NCBI RefSeq assembly: GCF_006476065.1
Contig: NZ_ML636798.1
Span: 1,252,207-1,316,206 of the forward strand
Direction of reading: 5' to 3'
DNA: 64,000 nucleotides
From: Cognatiluteimonas lumbrici
GTDB taxonomy: Bacteria; Pseudomonadota; Gammaproteobacteria; Xanthomonadales; Xanthomonadaceae
This document shows, one piece after another, positions 27,301-34,760 of this stretch; positions within the stretch are counted from its first letter, which is position 1; each line of letters begins with the position of its first letter. The translations under genes and the position numbers were made by a program. Below the pieces are notes generated by a model. The model was not told the DNA's origin and ran no database searches. It saw only the letters and a list, made by a program, of their open reading frames with translations.

Positions 27301-29192
27301 GCGGTTTCGAGCATCGGGGGCAGCGGGCAGCGCAGGACGCCGCAGATGGTGCGCAGCAGCTCGGCCTCGGCCACGGTCACGCGGTCGTCGTGCGAGATGG
27401 TGGCGGTGATGCCTTCCACCAGCGCCTGGCGGGCCAGCGGGTCGAGGGCCTCCAGGGCGTCCCACACGGCGTCCAGCGCGCGCACGCCCTCGGCGCGCTC
27501 CAGGTACGGCAGGTGCGTCCGCGGCAGCACCTGCGCCATGCCGGCCAGGTAGGCGCGTTGGGCCTCGGCCGGGTCGGCGTGGCCCATGCGCGCGACCACG
27601 CACAGCAGCGTCGCCACCTCGCTGCCGACCTGCGGCAGCTTGCGGCGGCCGAAGCCGGGATTGCGCCCGGGCTCGAGCGAGTCGCGCACCTGCACCTGCA
27701 GCAGCTTGCCCAGGCAGTACTCGAACAGCGAGACCTCGCCGTCGGCATGGACCACGGCGTGCACGGTGTCGAGGAACGCGTCCAGTTCGGGCCGCGGGCG
27801 CAGCCGCAGCACCGGGAACGCCAATGCCGCCAGCGGCAGGCGCAGGATCGGGTGCAGGCCCTGCAGCGGACCCACGCTGTAGCGCTCGGCGGCCGCCGCC
27901 ACCGGATCGCCCAGGCGCGCGCCGATCTCCATGAGCTGGTTGCTGCGCAGGCGCTCGCCCTCGCCCAGCAGCAGGCCGAGCAGCAAGGGCATGACCGTGT
28001 CGCGGCCGCGGGCGAGCGTGCGCAGCGCCTCCGGAATGCGCGCCGCGATCGCGTCGGCGCGCCGGTAGTCGTCGGCACCCGGGCTCGCGATCTGGGCGGC
28101 GACCATCGGCGGGGTGACGGTGACCTCGCTGGCGGCCGCGGGCAGCATGCCGCCGCCCTGCTCCCCGCCATGTTCCACCAGGCCCAGCTGCAGGTCCTCG
28201 TCGAGGCCGACCGGCGGCGCCACGCGCCAGCGCGCGCGCAGCTGCTCGAGCTGTTCGGCGCGGAAGCCGGGCTCCAGCGCCTGGATGCGCTTCACCAGCG
28301 GCGGGTGGGTGGCGAACAGCCCGGCCAGCCCGAGCCCGTCGCCGAACAGCATGTGGCTCACTTCCTCCGCCTGGCTGCGATCGGCCATGCGCGAGCCTTC
28401 GTCGAGCCCGCCGATCTTCTTCAGCGCGCCGGCCAGCCCGCGCGTCTGCCGGGTGAACTGCACCGCGCTGGCATCGGCCAGCGATTCGCGCGTGCGGCTG
28501 ACACCTGCCTTGATCATGCGCCCGAAGAACAGCCCGACGTAGCCGATCAGCATGGCCACCAGCGCCGCCATCAGCACCGCCGCGGCGCCGCGGTCGCGGC
28601 TGCGGCCGCCGTACAGCAGCACCTTGCGGCCGATGATCGCCAGCACCATGATCCCGAACAGCACCCCGATCAGGCGGATGTTCAGGCGCATGTCGCCGTT
28701 GAGCACGTGCGCGAACTCGTGCGCGATCACGCCCTGCAGCTCGTCGCGGTTGAGCCGGTCGAGCGCGCCGCGGGTCACCGCGATCACCGCGTCGGCCGGC
28801 GCGTAGCCGGCGGCGAAGGCGTTGATCCCGGCCTCGTGCTCGAGCACGAAGATCCGCGGCACCGGCACCCCGGAGGCGATCGCGATCTCCTCGACCACGT
28901 TGCGCAGGCGCCGCAGGTTGAAGTCGGCGGTGTCCTCCGGCACCGGGGTGCCGCCCATCTGCAGCGCCACCGACTCGCCGCCGCCGCTGCGCAGCGCGGC
29001 GATGCGGAACAGCGAAGACAGCCCGATCAGGGCCAGCGTCAGCAGGGTCGCGGCCACCAGCGCCTGCGGGCCGGCCACCAGGTACACCGCCACGTCCACC
29101 GCGGCGACGATCCCCAGCACCGCCAGCCCGAACAGCAGCAGCAGGCGCGTGGACGCGCGCCTGGCCGCAGCCTGGCGCTCGAAGAAGTTCAG
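27297..29192 (-). CDS. M48 family membrane metallopeptidase (HtpX-like), probable CTG start
   Basis: Predicted 631-residue membrane zinc protease of family M48. The catalytic motif HEFAH (VIAHEFAHVLNGD) lies near residue 158, and the third ligand region is SRTRESLADASAVQFTRQ. Membrane helices lie at the N-terminus, and a pair after the active site (LIGVLFGIMVLAIIGRKVLL, AALVAMLIGYVGLFFGRM). A C-terminal helical extension of about 300 residues is typical for M48 proteins paired with LemA. The family's N-terminus (NFFERQAAARR) is encoded in frame upstream of the first ATG/GTG/TTG-type codon, GTG 29120. The only plausible start giving it is CTG 29192, in a CTGA overlap with the lemA stop. If CTG is not used, the protein starts at 29120. 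Confidence 0.88.
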   Translation of the reverse strand: MNFFERQAAARRASTRLLLLFGLAVLGIVAAVDVAVYLVAGPQALVAATLLTLALIGLSSLFRIAALRSGGGESVALQMGGTPVPEDTADFNLRRLRNVVEEIAIASGVPVPRIFVLEHEAGINAFAAGYAPADAVIAVTRGALDRLNRDELQGVIAHEFAHVLNGDMRLNIRLIGVLFGIMVLAIIGRKVLLYGGRSRDRGAAAVLMAALVAMLIGYVGLFFGRMIKAGVSRTRESLADASAVQFTRQTRGLAGALKKIGGLDEGSRMADRSQAEEVSHMLFGDGLGLAGLFATHPPLVKRIQALEPGFRAEQLEQLRARWRVAPPVGLDEDLQLGLVEHGGEQGGGMLPAAASEVTVTPPMVAAQIASPGADDYRRADAIAARIPEALRTLARGRDTVMPLLLGLLLGEGERLRSNQLMEIGARLGDPVAAAAERYSVGPLQGLHPILRLPLAALAFPVLRLRPRPELDAFLDTVHAVVHADGEVSLFEYCLGKLLQVQVRDSLEPGRNPGFGRRKLPQVGSEVATLLCVVARMGHADPAEAQRAYLAGMAQVLPRTHLPYLERAEGVRALDAVWDALEALDPLARQALVEGITATISHDDRVTVAEAELLRTICGVLRCPLPPMLETA

Positions 29193-29785
29193 AACTGCAC
29201 CTTGGGCGCCGCCCGCACCTGCGCCTGCTGCTCGGCCGGGATCTCGAGCTGCGCCGCCGGCGCGAAGTTGAACATCCCCGCGACGATGCTCGAGGGGAAC
29301 ATCTCGCGCTTGTTGTTGTAGGCCATCACCGCGTCGTTGTAGGCCTGGCGCGCGAACGCCACCCGGTTCTCGGTCGAGGTCAGCTCCTCGGAGAGTTGCA
29401 TCATGGTGGTGTTGGCCTTCAGGTCCGGATAGGCCTCGGCCACCATCATCAGCCGCCCCAGGGCACCCTCGAGCAGCCCCTGGCCCTGCGAGAGCTCGGC
29501 CATGGCGGCCGCATCGCCGGGCTTGCCCTTGGCCGCGGCCAGCCCCGCCATCGCGGCGCTGCGGGCGGAGATCACCGCCTCCAGGGTCTCGCGCTCGTGC
29601 TGCATGTAGGCCTTGGCGGTCTCCACCAGGTTGGGGATCAGGTCGAAGCGCCGCTGGAGCTGGACGTCGATCTGGGCGAAGGCATTGCGGAAGGCGTTGC
29701 GGGCGCCCACCAGGCCGTTGTACAGGCCGACCGCGAAAAACGCGGCCACGACCACGATTACCAGCAGAATCAGCAAGCTACCCAT
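29189..29785 (-). CDS. lemA: LemA family protein
   Basis: Predicted 198-residue LemA protein: a short cytoplasmic or periplasmic coiled helical bundle anchored by one N-terminal helix (LLILLVIVVVAAFFAVGLYN). Typical segments are GLVGARNAFRNAFAQIDVQL, RRFDLIPNLVETAKAYMQHE and FPSSIVAGMFNFAPAAQLE. AAGGGGA lies eight bases before the ATG at 29785. LemA is regularly found next to membrane proteases of the HtpX/M48 type, as here. Its biochemical role is unsettled. The divergent serine hydrolase gene begins 82 bases away. Confidence 0.93.
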   Translation of the reverse strand: MGSLLILLVIVVVAAFFAVGLYNGLVGARNAFRNAFAQIDVQLQRRFDLIPNLVETAKAYMQHERETLEAVISARSAAMAGLAAAKGKPGDAAAMAELSQGQGLLEGALGRLMMVAEAYPDLKANTTMMQLSEELTSTENRVAFARQAYNDAVMAYNNKREMFPSSIVAGMFNFAPAAQLEIPAEQQAQVRAAPKVQF

Positions 29786-29867
29786 CGTAGTTCCCCTTGT
29801 TCATGCAAAGTCCCGCACAGCCGTTATGATCGGGACGAGAGCGCAGCATACGCAGGGGTTCCGGCCG

Positions 29868-31256
29868 ATGAAAGACAACCCGCAACGCTGGCGCTCGCCG
29901 AGACTCGCCATGCTTGCGGTGCTGTTGCCGCTGGCCCTGGGTTCCACCGCACAGAACCCGCCCCCGGTCGAGTCGGCGATGCCGCTGCCTACCGTGGTCA
30001 CCACACCGGTGGCCCGGCCGCCCGTGGCCGAGGACCAGGTCAGCCGGGTCGAGATCCCGAGCGAGACCCGTCCGGTCGCCGAGGCGTTCGATGTCGCCCG
30101 CTTCGAGGCGATGGCGCAGGCGATGGTGTCCGACGGCCGCGTCCCCGGCCTCGCGCTGGCGATCGTCAAGGACGGCCGCGTGCTCACCGCGCGCGGCTAC
30201 GGCACCACCGACGTGGACACCGGCGAAGGCGTCGGCCCGCACACCGTGTTCCGGCTGGCCTCGCTGTCGAAGGCGTTCGCCGGCACCGTCACCGGCATGC
30301 TGGTGTCCGAGGGCGCGCTGCGCTGGGACAGCCACGTCGCCGACTACATGCCGGGGCTGCAGTTCTCGCGCCCGGGCGCGGCCCAGCGGCTCACCGTGGC
30401 CGAGGTGCTCAGCCACCGCGTCGGCCTGACCCACAACGCCTACGACGGCTTCGTCGAGAGCGGCCTGGACTACCGCAGCCTGGTGCACAAGCTCTCCGAC
30501 GCACCGATGGTGTGCGCGCCCGGCGAGTGCTACGCCTACCAGAACGTCGCCTTCAGCCTGGTTGGCGACGTCGTGTTCGGCGCCACCGGCAGCTTCTTCA
30601 GCGAGACCGTGGCGCGCCGCATCTTCAAGCCATTGGGCATGGACGACGCCAGCTACGGCCTCGACGGCATCACCAGCAGCCCGAGCTGGGCGCGGCCGCA
30701 CGTGCGCGGCCGGGGCGGCTGGGTGTCGCTGTCCGCGCCGCAGCCGACCTACTACCGGGTCGCTCCCGCTGCCGGCGTCAATGCCAGCGTCACCGACATG
30801 GCGCAGTGGCTGCTGGCGCAGACCGGCCACCGCACCGACGTGATCCCGCTGCCGCTGCTGGCCACGCTGCACGCGCCGGTGGTGGCGACGCCGTCGGAAA
30901 CGCGCGGCGCGCGCTGGCGCCGCGAGCGGCTGCGCGATGCCGGCTACGGCATCGGCTGGCGCGTCTACGACTACGCCGGCCACCGCGTGGTCTACCACGG
31001 CGGCGCGGTGCAGGGTTACCGCGGATCGATCGCGCTGGTGCCCGAGCTCGACCTGGGCGTGGTGGTGCTGTGGAACAGCACGAGCCGCGTGCCCAGCGGG
31101 CTGATGCCGACCATCCTCGACAGCGCGCTCGGCTTCAGCGGCGACTGGCTGGACGTGGACGAGGCGGACGTCGAGCTGCTCTATGCCAGCCGGCGCGAGG
31201 CCCGCGAGAACGACTCGGGCACCGACGCGTCGACCTCGCGCGCGAAGCCGCGCTGA
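29868..31256 (+). CDS. Exported serine hydrolase, class C beta-lactamase/esterase fold
   Basis: Predicted 462-residue protein with a signal-like N-terminus ([17 protein letters not shown]). The beta-lactamase/transpeptidase-like domain spans about residues 75-420. It has the SxxK motif S132-L-S-K135 ([12 protein letters not shown]), a Tyr motif in [13 protein letters not shown] (YxN), and a late HGG ([13 protein letters not shown]) in place of KTG. This set is typical of esterases, D-aminopeptidases and Lact-domain proteins rather than AmpC lactamases, so antibiotic resistance should not be assumed. A TATGAT -10-like box lies at 29825-29830 upstream. It is divergent from lemA. Confidence 0.85.
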   Translation: MKDNPQRWRSPRLAMLAVLLPLALGSTAQNPPPVESAMPLPTVVTTPVARPPVAEDQVSRVEIPSETRPVAEAFDVARFEAMAQAMVSDGRVPGLALAIVKDGRVLTARGYGTTDVDTGEGVGPHTVFRLASLSKAFAGTVTGMLVSEGALRWDSHVADYMPGLQFSRPGAAQRLTVAEVLSHRVGLTHNAYDGFVESGLDYRSLVHKLSDAPMVCAPGECYAYQNVAFSLVGDVVFGATGSFFSETVARRIFKPLGMDDASYGLDGITSSPSWARPHVRGRGGWVSLSAPQPTYYRVAPAAGVNASVTDMAQWLLAQTGHRTDVIPLPLLATLHAPVVATPSETRGARWRRERLRDAGYGIGWRVYDYAGHRVVYHGGAVQGYRGSIALVPELDLGVVVLWNSTSRVPSGLMPTILDSALGFSGDWLDVDEADVELLYASRREARENDSGTDASTSRAKPR

Positions 31257-31275
31257 GGGCCCGACCCGGCAGGCA

Positions 31276-31312
31276 ATAAAAAACTCCCCCTCGCCTGGGC
31301 GCAAGGGGGAGT
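31276..31312 (-). terminator. Rho-independent terminator of the histone-like gene
   Basis: On the minus strand, ACTCCCCC/GGGGGAGT (31312-31305 with 31090-like partner at 31090s replaced here by 31083-31090 numbering: the partner arm is 31283-31290) encloses a GC-rich loop and is followed by TTTTTATT. It begins about 33 bases after the stop of the gene at 31345. It may also stop convergent transcription from the serine hydrolase gene. Confidence 0.82.
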
Positions 31313-31344
31313 CCGATTGCGGTAGATCGGGTTTTTTCTTGTTC

Positions 31345-31908
31345 TTACATCATCGGCGCCGGGGCCGCGGGCATGGCGACCGGGGCCGCCTTGCGCTTGG
31401 CCGGACGGCGCTTGGCCGCTGCCTTGCGGGTCGACTTCTTCGCCGTCGACTTGCGCGCGGTCTTCTTGGCCGCCGCCTTCTTGGCCGGACGGCGCTTGGC
31501 CGCGGCCTTGCGGGTCGACTTCTTGGCCGTCGACTTGCGAGCGGTCGACTTGCGGGCGGTCTTCTTCGCCGCCTTCTTGGCCGGGCGCCGCTTGGCCGCC
31601 GTCTTGCGGGTCGACTTCTTGGCCGTCGACTTGCGGGCGGTCTTGCGGGTGGACTTGCGCGCGGTCTTCTTGGCCGCTGCCTTCTTCGCCGGACGACGCT
31701 TCGCCGCGGTCTTGCGGGTGGTCTTCTTCGCCGCCTTCTTCGCGGTGGTCTTCCGGGTGGTCTTGCGCGCGGTCTTCTTGGCCGCTGCCTTCTTCGCCGG
31801 ACGGCGCTTGGCGGCGGTCTTGCGCGCGGCCTTCTTGGCCGCCGGTTTGCGGGCGGTACGCTTCGTCGCCTTCTTGGCGGACTTCTTCGCAGCTTTCTTC
31901 ATGGCCAT
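31345..31908 (-). CDS. Histone H1-like Lys/Ala/Arg-rich protein
   Basis: Predicted 187-residue, extremely basic, low-complexity protein built of degenerate repeats based on [17 protein letters not shown] and AKKTARKS. Five RRPAKK-type units are spaced about 27-35 residues apart. It resembles eukaryotic histone H1 C-terminal tails and bacterial AlgP/HctB/KdgR-like nucleoid proteins, which bind and compact DNA without a folded domain. The end ([13 protein letters not shown]) is non-basic. The ATG at 31908 has GAGGAG eight bases upstream. The leader contains an 8-bp stem-loop at 31965-31987. Repeat number in such genes often varies between strains through slippage. DNA binding is inferred from composition. 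Confidence 0.88.
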   Translation of the reverse strand: MAMKKAAKKSAKKATKRTARKPAAKKAARKTAAKRRPAKKAAAKKTARKTTRKTTAKKAAKKTTRKTAAKRRPAKKAAAKKTARKSTRKTARKSTAKKSTRKTAAKRRPAKKAAKKTARKSTARKSTAKKSTRKAAAKRRPAKKAAAKKTARKSTAKKSTRKAAAKRRPAKRKAAPVAMPAAPAPMM

Positions 31909-31964
31909 GAGAGTGGCTCCTCGTCAGTTTGACTTACGGGTACTGCAGCCCAGGGCAAAGCAGC

Positions 31965-31987
31965 GTCGCGGGAGTCGGACCCGCGAC
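31965..31987 (-). promoter_or_regulatory. Leader stem-loop upstream of the histone-like gene
   Basis: GTCGCGGG and CCCGCGAC form an 8-bp perfect stem with a seven-base loop, 57 bases before the ATG. It has no T-run, so it is not a normal terminator. It could affect translation or mRNA stability. Confidence 0.4.
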
Positions 31988-32041
31988 CAACCGCCGACGC
32001 GCGGGGCGCGCCGGAACGGATTCGGGGTTGCCTTCGCGGCA

Positions 32042-32214
32042 ACAAAAAACCCGCATCGCCAGGCGATGCAGGTCGTGGTGTCTGGTGCGATGGACGCTTT
32101 CTCGGAGGAGACGCTGCCCGCGTCCACCTTGGTGACCGTCAGGGCGGAAGTCCGTGTTGTGTCGCCTGTTGTCCGCGTTGCTGTACTCACTCGCTTCTGC
32201 AGGTCGCGTCTGCT
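32042..32214 (-). ncRNA. Candidate small RNA (or attenuated leader of the histone-like gene)
   Basis: Minus-strand unit of about 173 bases bounded by a predicted promoter (32221-32249) and a rho-independent terminator: stem GCATCG/CGATGC at 32069-32053, then GGGTTTTTTGTT down to 32042. No convincing coding sequence fits inside. A GTG-started frame at 32190 reads through the terminator and shows no family signature. It may be a free small RNA. Alternatively it is a transcription-attenuated leader of the histone-like gene, whose ATG is 130 bases further on. I cannot match it to a known RNA family by eye. Confidence 0.5.
32044..32069 (-). terminator. Rho-independent terminator of the candidate small RNA
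   Basis: On the minus strand, GCATCG-CCTGG-CGATGC followed by GGGTTTTTT. It is the strongest terminator shape in the gene-free stretch 31909-32654. Confidence 0.75.
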
Positions 32215-32220
32215 GGGCGA

Positions 32221-32249
32221 AACCTAATCACGGTTTTTTCGGCTGTCAA
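32221..32249 (-). promoter_or_regulatory. Predicted strong sigma-70 promoter
   Basis: On the minus strand, a perfect TTGACA (32244-32249), a 17-base spacer containing six A residues, and TAGGTT (32221-32226). No coding gene starts soon after it, which is why a small RNA or long leader is proposed. Confidence 0.6.
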
Positions 32250-32654
32250 CAACCCCGGAGAAAAAAATCCCGGGGCGGCGGCGGCGCCGCGACCGTCCCG
32301 GGCCGGGCGCGTCACGCGCGTCGGGCGCGCCACGACATGCGCGTCGTCGTCGCACGCACGACCGCACGCGTGGCGACATTGCAAAAAACCCCGTGTTTTA
32401 CGCATGTTTTGCGACAGCGCGCGCTGCACGCGCGACATGCGACGCGTGCGCGGCACGGGTGTCCGCGACGCGTGCAACGGGTCGCGTGCGGGCGCCGCGA
32501 CGGCGTGGACGCCTCGTTCACCCGGGGTGCGCGCTTGCCGCGCCGCAGCACCCCCGGAAGGGCAAAGTGCGCAAACTTCGCGCCCCTCCCCCGCAACGCA
32601 AACCGGCCGCGCGAGGCGGCCGGTCGGATGCGTGTTCGCGGTGCGCGGGGAACG
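32250..32654. other. Gene-free, CpG-saturated low-complexity stretch
   Basis: About 400 bases with no supportable gene. The stretch 32290-32530 is crowded with CGCG, GCGTGC, CACGCG and ACATGCG steps, with runs of alternating purine and pyrimidine. Short self-complementary segments include CCCCGG-AGAAAAAAAT-CCGGGG-like bases at 32252-32277 and a weak AAAAC/GTTTT hairpin with T6 on the minus strand at 32383-32399. It lies between gcvH and the candidate small RNA unit. I see no promoter or operator that I can name. Confidence 0.6.
32599..32624 (-). terminator. Possible terminator of gcvH
   Basis: On the minus strand, ACCGGCCGC/GCGGCCGGT 9-bp stem with a five-base loop, about 31 bases after the gcvH stop, followed only by TTTGCG. 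The stem is strong but the T-run is poor. Confidence 0.45.
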
Positions 32655-33047
32655 TCAGTCGTCTTCCTCGAGCAGCTCGGCGTACGCGTCGGGATCGAGC
32701 ATCTCGTTGAGCTGCTCGGCATCCTCGACCTCGAGCACGAACAGCCAGCCGTCGCCGTAGGCATCCTCGTTGATCGTCTCCGGCTTGTCGGCGAGCGCGG
32801 CGTTGACCTCGACCACGGTACCGGTGACCGGGGCGTACACGTCGGACGCGGCCTTCACCGACTCGACCACGGCGCAGGCGTTGCCGGCCTCGATCCGGTC
32901 GCCGACGTTCGGCAGCTCGACGTAGACCAGGTCGCCGAGCAGTTCCTGCGCATGGTCGGAGATGCCGACGGTCACCTTGCCGTCGCCTTCGACGCGGGCC
33001 CACTCGTGGGACTTGTTGAACTTCAGGTCGCCGGGAATCTCGCTCAT
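32655..33047 (-). CDS. gcvH: Glycine cleavage system H protein
   Basis: Predicted 130-residue lipoyl carrier that shuttles the aminomethyl group between the P, T and L proteins of the glycine cleavage complex. The lipoylation site is K65 in [15 protein letters not shown]. Other family segments are [34 protein letters not shown] and [10 protein letters not shown]. Length is normal. It lies 55 bases downstream of gcvT in the same direction. gcvP is not in the window, so the operon is split in this organism or lies outside. Confidence 0.96.
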   Translation of the reverse strand: MSEIPGDLKFNKSHEWARVEGDGKVTVGISDHAQELLGDLVYVELPNVGDRIEAGNACAVVESVKAASDVYAPVTGTVVEVNAALADKPETINEDAYGDGWLFVLEVEDAEQLNEMLDPDAYAELLEEDD

Positions 33048-33102
33048 CTTGGGCTCCGGATGGGGGGTCGTCTGGACCGGGAATCTGCGGGTGGTGGCTA
33101 GT

Positions 33103-34224
33103 TTAGACCTGCGGCTTGCCTTCGCGCACGAACGGGAATTTCACTACCCGCACCGGCACCTCGCGGCCGCGGATGTCCACCCGCACGCCGGCGTCGGCGC
33201 CGGGCGCGATGTCGCCGGCCGGGACGCGCGCGAACGCGATCGCCTTGCCCAGCGTCGGCGAGAAGGTGCCGGACAGGATCTCGCCGTCGCCGTGCGCGGT
33301 GATCACGCGCTGGCCGTGCCGCAGCACGCCCTTCTCGTCCATCACCAGGCCGATCATCTGGCGCGCGTTGCCCTCGGCCTTCTGCCGCTCGAGCACCTCG
33401 CGGCCGATGAAGTCGCGGCCCTCGTCGAGCGCCACGGTCCAGCCGAGCGCCGCTTCGTACGGGGTCACCGACTCGTCCATGTCCTGGCCGTACAGGTTGA
33501 GCCCGGCCTCCAGGCGCAGGGTGTCGCGCGCGCCCAGTCCGGCGGGCTTGACCCCCGCTGCCAGCAACGCGTCCCACAGCGCTACCGCGTGCTCCGTCGG
33601 CACCACCGCCTCGAAGCCGTCCTCGCCGGTGTAGCCGGTACGCGCGAGGAACAGGGGCGCGCCGTCCTTGGTCCGCACGTCGATTGCGGCGAAGCGGCCG
33701 AGCTTGCCAGCGGCCTCGGCGCCGGCCGCGTCGAGCAGGCCGGCCACGCGCTCGCGCGCGGTCGGGCCCTGCACCGCGATCATGGCGAAGTCGTCGCGCT
33801 CGCGCACTTCGACCCCGAACGGCGCCGCCTGCCGGGTGATCCAGGCCAGGTCCTTGTCGCGGGTGGCGGCGTTGACCACCAGGCGGAAGAAGTCGTCGCC
33901 GCCTTCGGAAGGCATCAGATAGACGATCAGGTCGTCGATGACGCCGCCGCGCTCGTCGAGCATGCAGCTGTACAGCGCCTTGCCCGGCTTCTGCAGCTTG
34001 TCCACCGAGTTGGCCAGCAGGTGGCGGAGGAACTCGCGCGTGCGCGCGCCGTGCAGGTCCACCACGGTCATGTGCGAGACGTCGAACATGCCGGCGTCGC
34101 GGCGCACCTGGTGGTGCTCCTCCACCTGCGAGCCGTAGTGCAGCGGCATGTCCCAGCCGCCGAAGTCCACCATCCTGGCGCCGAGCGCGCGGTGGGCATC
34201 GTTGAGGACGGTCTTGCGGGTCAT
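33103..34224 (-). CDS. gcvT: Aminomethyltransferase (glycine cleavage T protein)
   Basis: Predicted 373-residue tetrahydrofolate-dependent enzyme that takes the aminomethyl group from lipoyl-GcvH, releasing ammonia and forming 5,10-methylene-THF. Visible features are [36 protein letters not shown] with the catalytic Asp, [12 protein letters not shown] and [20 protein letters not shown], all typical of the family. The start ATG 34224 gives the normal [16 protein letters not shown] opening. No glycine riboswitch motif was recognised upstream; the space holds a family B repeat instead. Confidence 0.96.
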   Translation of the reverse strand: MTRKTVLNDAHRALGARMVDFGGWDMPLHYGSQVEEHHQVRRDAGMFDVSHMTVVDLHGARTREFLRHLLANSVDKLQKPGKALYSCMLDERGGVIDDLIVYLMPSEGGDDFFRLVVNAATRDKDLAWITRQAAPFGVEVRERDDFAMIAVQGPTARERVAGLLDAAGAEAAGKLGRFAAIDVRTKDGAPLFLARTGYTGEDGFEAVVPTEHAVALWDALLAAGVKPAGLGARDTLRLEAGLNLYGQDMDESVTPYEAALGWTVALDEGRDFIGREVLERQKAEGNARQMIGLVMDEKGVLRHGQRVITAHGDGEILSGTFSPTLGKAIAFARVPAGDIAPGADAGVRVDIRGREVPVRVVKFPFVREGKPQV

Positions 34225-34265
34225 GGCATGGCTCTCGGGTGGGGGTCTTCGATTATCGCCGAAGA

Positions 34266-34320
34266 GCTTGCCCGTCATCCGGCGCTACGCGCCACCTTCT
34301 CCCCGCGGGCGGGGAGAAGG
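34266..34320. repeat. Repeat family B (reverse orientation)
   Basis: GCTTGCCCGTCATCCGGCGC, then GCGCCACCTTCTCCCCGC and GCGGGGAGAAGG. It is the reverse complement of the elements at 8862 and 23797. It separates the NfeD/SPFH pair from gcvT, all on the minus strand. Confidence 0.75.
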
Positions 34321-34325
34321 AAGAA

Positions 34326-34757
34326 TCAGGCGGGTTCGACGTGGAGTTGCATGCCGTCGGCGCCGGTGATGCGGACGCGGGTGCCGGCGGGGAGGTCGGG
34401 GCCGAGCACGGTCCAGTAGGCGTCGGCGATCTGCACCCGGCCGCGGCCCTGCACGATCGCGGCCTGCAGTGGCACCACCTGCCCCACCAGTGCCGCCGCG
34501 CGCTGGTTCAGCGCGGGCTGGTCGCTGGGCTTCTCGCGCCTGCGGAACCAGCGCCGGTAGACCTGGATGGAGACGAAACCGAGCACCACGAAGGCGGCCG
34601 CCTGCGCCAGCAGGGGCAGGTCGGGGAACACCAGCACGATGAAGAACACCGCGGTCGCGGCGAACGCCAGCCACAACATGAAGGCACCGGGCGCCATCGT
34701 CTCGGCCGCGAACAGCAGCAACGCCAGCACCGCCCAGGCGAATACGTCCCAACGCAT
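34326..34757 (-). CDS. NfeD family membrane protein
   Basis: Predicted 143-residue short NfeD protein: two or three membrane helices in residues 5-70 (VFAWAVLALLLFAAETMAPG, MLWLAFAATAVFFIVLVF), then a soluble OB-fold domain (ALVGQVVPLQAAIVQGRGRV, VLGPDLPAGTRVRITGADG). NfeD proteins partner SPFH proteins in bacterial flotillin-like membrane assemblies. The gene starts four bases after the SPFH gene stop, the usual pairing. Long NfeD forms have a ClpP-type protease domain; this one does not. Confidence 0.9.
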   Translation of the reverse strand: MRWDVFAWAVLALLLFAAETMAPGAFMLWLAFAATAVFFIVLVFPDLPLLAQAAAFVVLGFVSIQVYRRWFRRREKPSDQPALNQRAAALVGQVVPLQAAIVQGRGRVQIADAYWTVLGPDLPAGTRVRITGADGMQLHVEPA

Positions 34758-34760
34758 GCC

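Noticed and set aside
29868-31256. Beta-lactamase resistance gene
   Set aside because: SxxK and YxN are present but KTG is replaced by HGG, and the context is chromosomal housekeeping; esterase or peptidase is more likely.
31965-31987. A tRNA T-arm-like stem-loop (loop TCCGACT)
   Set aside because: No acceptor, D or anticodon stem and no CCA follow; it is just a leader hairpin.
32187-32477. Short open frames in the gene-free region, both strands
   Set aside because: Arg-rich with no family signature and no ribosome-binding site; they reflect CpG-rich composition, and some cross predicted terminators.
32154-33101. Long plus-strand frame across the gene-free stretch and gcvH
   Set aside because: It is antisense to gcvH over most of its length and has no recognisable motif.
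34225-34325. Possible glycine riboswitch upstream of gcvT
   Set aside because: The interval holds only a family B repeat and the NfeD stop; no tandem aptamer pattern was recognised.
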